Shown here one piece after another: positions 42,501 to 45,276 of a stretch of DNA of 45,276 nucleotides. How positions within the stretch are numbered: position 1 is the first letter of the stretch; the number at the start of each line of letters is the position of its first letter. Position numbers and translations under genes: made by a program. A model generated the notes under the pieces. The model was not told the DNA's origin. It ran no database searches and worked only from the letters and a program-made list of their open reading frames with translations. Origin of the DNA: an uncultured Oscillospiraceae bacterium. Lineage in GTDB: Bacteria > Bacillota > Clostridia > Oscillospirales > Oscillospiraceae. The stretch covers positions 1 through 45,276 of the forward strand of contig CAKTOX010000014.1 in NCBI GenBank assembly GCA_934590355.1, given 5' to 3'.

Positions 42501-45010
42501 GCATCAGCAATATGGATGATATCATTGCCTTCAGAAAGTACGTCAACGAGGGCTACAAGACCGGCAAGATAATCTTCTTCATGACCCGCGATATCGACAT
42601 GAGCTACACCTATTCGGCGACAAACGACACCTCGTGGACGCCCGTAGGCACGGCCAAGAACCCGTTTAAGGGCATTTTCGACGGCCAGGGCTACACAATA
42701 AAGTACCTGTACATCTCCTCTCAGGCAGCCGATGATCAGGGCCTGTTCGGACACGTGACGGGAGTTAACGCCGTAATCAAAAACCTCGGCGTAACGGGCT
42801 CCGTTACGGCGCGCGGCAAGAACACCGCCGCAATATGCGCAGACTTTAACTTCGGCACCATAGCAAACTGCTGGACGAGCTGCGTCGTCGCGGGCTCCGC
42901 CGGCACCGGCGGCATCATAGGCGCCGGCAACATGGGCACCGTCATCAACTGCACCAGCTACGGCATGGTAAACGGCGCCTCCACCTACGGCGCGATAGCC
43001 GGCGCACCCGTCGGCACTGTGCTCAAATATTGCTACTATCTCTACGGCTCCTGCCAGCAGGGCTACCCCAGCGACGGAGAGTACAGCGTTTTGTATCCGA
43101 CCGTTTTGTACTTTAACGGCACGGGCGGTGCGTGCATACTCTCCGACTATGTCAACGTCGAGGGCAACCGCACGAGAAACGCCTCGAGCGCGCTGAAAAT
43201 GTACGTCGACGCTCACCCCGAGACCAACTACTGCTATTGGGGCATAGCCGATTCGCAGGAATACTACCTCATGGGCGTGACCGGCTTCCCGGTGCTCATT
43301 TCGGCATCGAACACCAAGGGCAACCACGACTACAAGACCCCGCAGGCGGAGTTTAAAGGCAAGACCTATTACTCCGTCGTGACCGCAATTAACGAGGCAA
43401 ACGCTGCCGAGGGCGGCGGCACCGTCAAGCTGCTCGTAAACGCTCGACTCAAGAACAGAGAAGACATCGTTCTGGATGACGACGTCACGCTCGACACCTC
43501 CGACTTCTCCCTGATAATCATGTCCAAGGTCAGCGTCGGCAGCATGAACAGGCTTCAGGGCACGTTCATCGTCAAGGACGGCGGCACGATAAACCTCGAC
43601 GGCAGGAAGTTCCTGTATGCGGATAAAAGCGCCGACGACACCTGCAACAGCGAAATCTACGGCAAGGAGAGCCTGACCATTCAGACCAAGCCCACCGACC
43701 TTGACTCGGCATATGACCTCACGCTTTACAGCGGCGAGTTCATCGTAAACGCCGCGCTCGAATCCGGAAATCCGCATAAGATACCCGGCGGCAGCACGCT
43801 GACCATTCAGGAGCGCGCGACCCTCAACGTCGAGAGAAACGCCCGCATCCGCACCACGGGCGGCGCCGAGATATATGACTACGGCACGATAAAGATCGGC
43901 AACGCAACGCTTGACCGTAATAAGGGCAGCCGCATGGTCGGCGTCCTTGAGGACGATGGCGGCAAGGTCAGTCTTCCGTTTATCTACTTTGACGGATATT
44001 ATCTGCGAGGCTGGAGCGACGGCACGGATGCCCCGTTCTATCCCGCGGGCAGCATAGTAGATGTTCCGACGGCGACCACCTTCACCGCACAATGGGGACT
44101 CGGCGACAGGGACGATCCGTACCCCGGTGATGACAGCTACAGCGACGTCGATGACCCCGTGTATAACCTGAAGATAAACGTCATTCAGGCAGGCGGCGGC
44201 ACGATAAGTCCCGATAGCATCAATGCCGCAAAGGGCGAGACCCTCAAGTTCAAGGTGACTCCCTCTGACGGCTACTATGTCAAGAATGTTCTCGTTGACA
44301 AGAAGAGCATTGCGCTTGACGACGAGAGCTGCTACACCTTTGTGTCCATAGGCGAGGATCACACGATAACGGCTCTGTTTGCGAAAATAACAAGCTCGGA
44401 GTATTATGATTACCGCAATGTCTACAATGACGTTTCCCGCAGCGATTGGTTTTACAATAACGTCCGCTTCGCGACAACGATGGGGCTCATGAACGGCACC
44501 GGCAACTCACAGTTCTCCCCCTATGACAACACTACGCGCGCACAGTTTATAACCGTGCTTTGGCGTATGTCCGGTTCTCCGGTCATACCCGGTGAATACT
44601 GTGAGTTTGACGATATCGTTAAGGACTATTACTACGAGGCAGTGCGCTGGGGCGTTGAATTCGGCATCATAAACGGCTACGGCGGCGGTAAGTTCGGACC
44701 TGATGACAGCATCACGCGCGAGCAGCTTATAACCATGCTCTTCCGCTATGCCAAGAACTATGCAGGCGACGACGTTTCCCTGTACGACGGCACGAATATC
44801 CTCGGCTATGCCGACATCAACGATATTTCCTACGGCATGGTCCAGCCCATGCAGTGGGGCGTTGGAGCAAAAATAATAAACGGCACGAGCGACACAACGC
44901 TCTCGCCTAAGGGCACCGCTACCCGCGCCGAGGTCTCGGCATTCCTCTCGCGCTACTGCAACAAATTCGTGCTCAAGGTTCCCGTGACCCTTGATATTAC
45001 AGAGGCCTAA
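39584..45010 (+). CDS. Giant surface protein with four GLUG-type modules and three SLH domains
   Basis: A 1808-residue secreted protein. A signal peptide (LSLVLCMAMVLSLFAMAPTASA) is followed by four similar modules of about 300 residues, starting near bases 39700, 40550, 41500 and 42450. Each has a head such as LYESQADAQPGICYSIS, a FKGVFDGQGFVI type strand, GLFG/GGIVGY GLUG repeats, NCWA/NCAYY strands, and a LNAW...W tail: a right-handed beta-helix of adhesin type. Then come a region of beta strands (43330-44100), a domain of InlB/Listeria-repeat type (GGTISPDSINAAKGETLKF), and three SLH domains from about 44430 (FSPYDNTTRAQFITVLWR, FGPDDSITREQLITMLFR, LSPKGTATRAEVSAFLSR) that bind cell-wall polymers. 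AAGGAGA precedes the ATG. Confidence 0.92.
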   Translation: MKNTVKRALSLVLCMAMVLSLFAMAPTASALTDSSGYECTGSVEQLLKGNTDAAAGECYRIVNNDDIIALADYVAAGRNTKDVTFYLKHDVDMRINAWNGIGTSKYAFEGIFDGCGYAVVGLITYLFAYVGENALIMNLGVNGVANGSDAAGIASYHAGTIANCWSAVRVNGTGNNGGIAAVVDGGKIINSANYGKVGGTGNVGAIAGKISSAEISNAYYTYYSCDKNIGSADEASSVDTMRFASSPTMCPTEEEKTVGDVRSDDLLQLLNAWIAADGSTKWRRWIFDTSASMIERTGGKYPAHAFPGYVAEPPVYTASVPMSTLYESQADAQPGICYSISDVKELEMLAKFVNEGHNTENATFFLTTDLSIVVNGSFYKGESWVPIGSSETNSFKGVFDGQGFVINELIITKSNDPAGLFGYVNGSKAVIKNLGITGGSIKANDYAGGIVGYLKAGSVLNCWAKLDVNGDKATGGIAGYADIAYIYNCAYYANATDNHKFGAIVGSSTANARVQYCYYSSDNSAVSGTPDSGNYQMNIPFKIVNGVYTLTRSVNISGNKTLKVLNALNYWVDTLGKDQDMRHWKQDASPSSVARLRGTMPAHIYYNDPSELRYIPETSDETERTDNPYNVHYKRTATMTELYESKKDAISGGNYSISTGDEMGLLSKYVQEGFATKGANFYLTDNINIATQGIDTEGAGWVPIGTTLNNHQGISTITYFRGNFDGCGYVISGLYLVSDYIDMAGLFGQCWGSTIKNVGVAGEILGDDEVGGIVGRANSCTIENCWSSVIIQASTEVGGIVGYAHNSTISNCAAYGPLYTTSDEHEKSGFVGRSNGSTFNNCYYLYGLIDDFYNKTDKDSIFNDCMYFKYDVDGDQKCTLQKAITVDSYTGDDMLHALNAWVYMQDCELYCTWHIASSITEVPGANGYFPVLVNPSVNGPEVDDKYCGDYEATDSMSGLYGTRSDGVEGGCYSISNMDDIIAFRKYVNEGYKTGKIIFFMTRDIDMSYTYSATNDTSWTPVGTAKNPFKGIFDGQGYTIKYLYISSQAADDQGLFGHVTGVNAVIKNLGVTGSVTARGKNTAAICADFNFGTIANCWTSCVVAGSAGTGGIIGAGNMGTVINCTSYGMVNGASTYGAIAGAPVGTVLKYCYYLYGSCQQGYPSDGEYSVLYPTVLYFNGTGGACILSDYVNVEGNRTRNASSALKMYVDAHPETNYCYWGIADSQEYYLMGVTGFPVLISASNTKGNHDYKTPQAEFKGKTYYSVVTAINEANAAEGGGTVKLLVNARLKNREDIVLDDDVTLDTSDFSLIIMSKVSVGSMNRLQGTFIVKDGGTINLDGRKFLYADKSADDTCNSEIYGKESLTIQTKPTDLDSAYDLTLYSGEFIVNAALESGNPHKIPGGSTLTIQERATLNVERNARIRTTGGAEIYDYGTIKIGNATLDRNKGSRMVGVLEDDGGKVSLPFIYFDGYYLRGWSDGTDAPFYPAGSIVDVPTATTFTAQWGLGDRDDPYPGDDSYSDVDDPVYNLKINVIQAGGGTISPDSINAAKGETLKFKVTPSDGYYVKNVLVDKKSIALDDESCYTFVSIGEDHTITALFAKITSSEYYDYRNVYNDVSRSDWFYNNVRFATTMGLMNGTGNSQFSPYDNTTRAQFITVLWRMSGSPVIPGEYCEFDDIVKDYYYEAVRWGVEFGIINGYGGGKFGPDDSITREQLITMLFRYAKNYAGDDVSLYDGTNILGYADINDISYGMVQPMQWGVGAKIINGTSDTTLSPKGTATRAEVSAFLSRYCNKFVLKVPVTLDITEA

Positions 45011-45045
45011 AGCATAAAGCTTTGGCTGAGGCGACCTAAAAGGGC

Positions 45046-45077
45046 TTGCCTCCCGCAAAAACGGGAGGCAGGTCTTT
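45046..45077 (+). terminator. Intrinsic terminator after the surface-protein gene
   Basis: GCCTCCCG (45048-45055) pairs with CGGGAGGC (45062-45069), followed by AGGTCTTTTT. Confidence 0.85.
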
Positions 45078-45159
45078 TTCCTGATAAAACCGATATTCAT
45101 AGCTTTGCCGCTGTGCACTTTTTTTCGTGCCGCCACGGGAAATTAAATTAAAATTTTGG

Positions 45160-45188
45160 TTGACAAGAGACGGCCTGTCTGTTAAAAT
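45160..45188 (+). promoter_or_regulatory. Promoter of the tRNA gene
   Basis: TTGACA (45160-45165) and TAAAAT (45183-45188) are 17 bases apart, 14 bases ahead of the tRNA. Confidence 0.85.
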
Positions 45189-45201
45189 ACTCATTGCGTC
45201 T

Positions 45202-45276
<75 letters not shown>

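Noticed and set aside
41963..44362. A 799-codon open frame on the minus strand opposite the surface protein
   Set aside because: Same reason: a shadow of a real repeat protein, with Val/Ala/Gly-rich sequence and no ribosome binding site.

Overview
This looks like a piece of chromosome from an anaerobic, Gram-positive member of the Clostridia. The signs are a glycine riboswitch and a T-box of Firmicute type, strong AGGAGG ribosome binding sites, IreB, an S-layer (SLH) surface protein, Etf-linked acyl-CoA dehydrogenases, and ferredoxin/flavodoxin redox proteins. By eye the coding DNA is GC-rich (codons favour C or G in third position) and the promoters are AT-rich. An Oscillospirales-type gut bacterium is my best guess, but this is inference from style and gene content and no marker gene here proves it.

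Layout. 1-763: the decayed 3' part of an IS3-family insertion sequence. 777-8399: a secreted DUF1002 protein, a glycine-riboswitch-controlled Na+/amino-acid symporter, TrmO, a lipoprotein M3 peptidase, PlsY, two tandem small paralogous proteins, an SCP2-domain protein and IreB. 8502-12549: the pheST operon read leftward behind a T-box; PheT carries an extra domain. 12623-15497: a lipoprotein, a MazF-like nuclease without an antitoxin, an unknown protein, and pyrimidine-nucleoside phosphorylase. 15544-21170 (leftward): rlmB, a P1B-type ATPase homologue that has lost every catalytic motif, an EF-G paralogue and a small membrane protein. 21340-27932 (rightward): a rhomboid-like membrane protein with a zinc ribbon, a membrane-anchored beta-propeller, a flavodoxin-ferredoxin protein, a 909-residue FAD/Fe-S oxidoreductase and HypA.

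28255-36996 is the metabolic centre. Seven leftward genes encode acyl-CoA dehydrogenase, EtfB, EtfA, an enoyl-CoA isomerase-type crotonase, an acetate/carboxylate permease of the AceTr family, and both subunits of a class I CoA-transferase. Divergently transcribed are a DRTGG-CBS-hotdog regulator and a second acyl-CoA dehydrogenase. Thiolase, hydroxyacyl-CoA dehydrogenase and a hydratase with intact glutamates are all absent. The set therefore fits import of an acid, CoA activation by exchange, double-bond migration and Etf-linked oxidation or reduction better than it fits a full butyrate pathway. The intergenic region between the two units holds six copies of a TGTTAYA box, some overlapping both promoters, which is the best candidate here for an undescribed regulatory system.

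37011-45276: a cluster of hairpins that resembles a short non-autonomous mobile element, a leftward two-component system, a very large secreted GLUG-repeat/SLH surface protein, and a tRNA-Ala(GGC) cut by the window end just inside its CCA tail.
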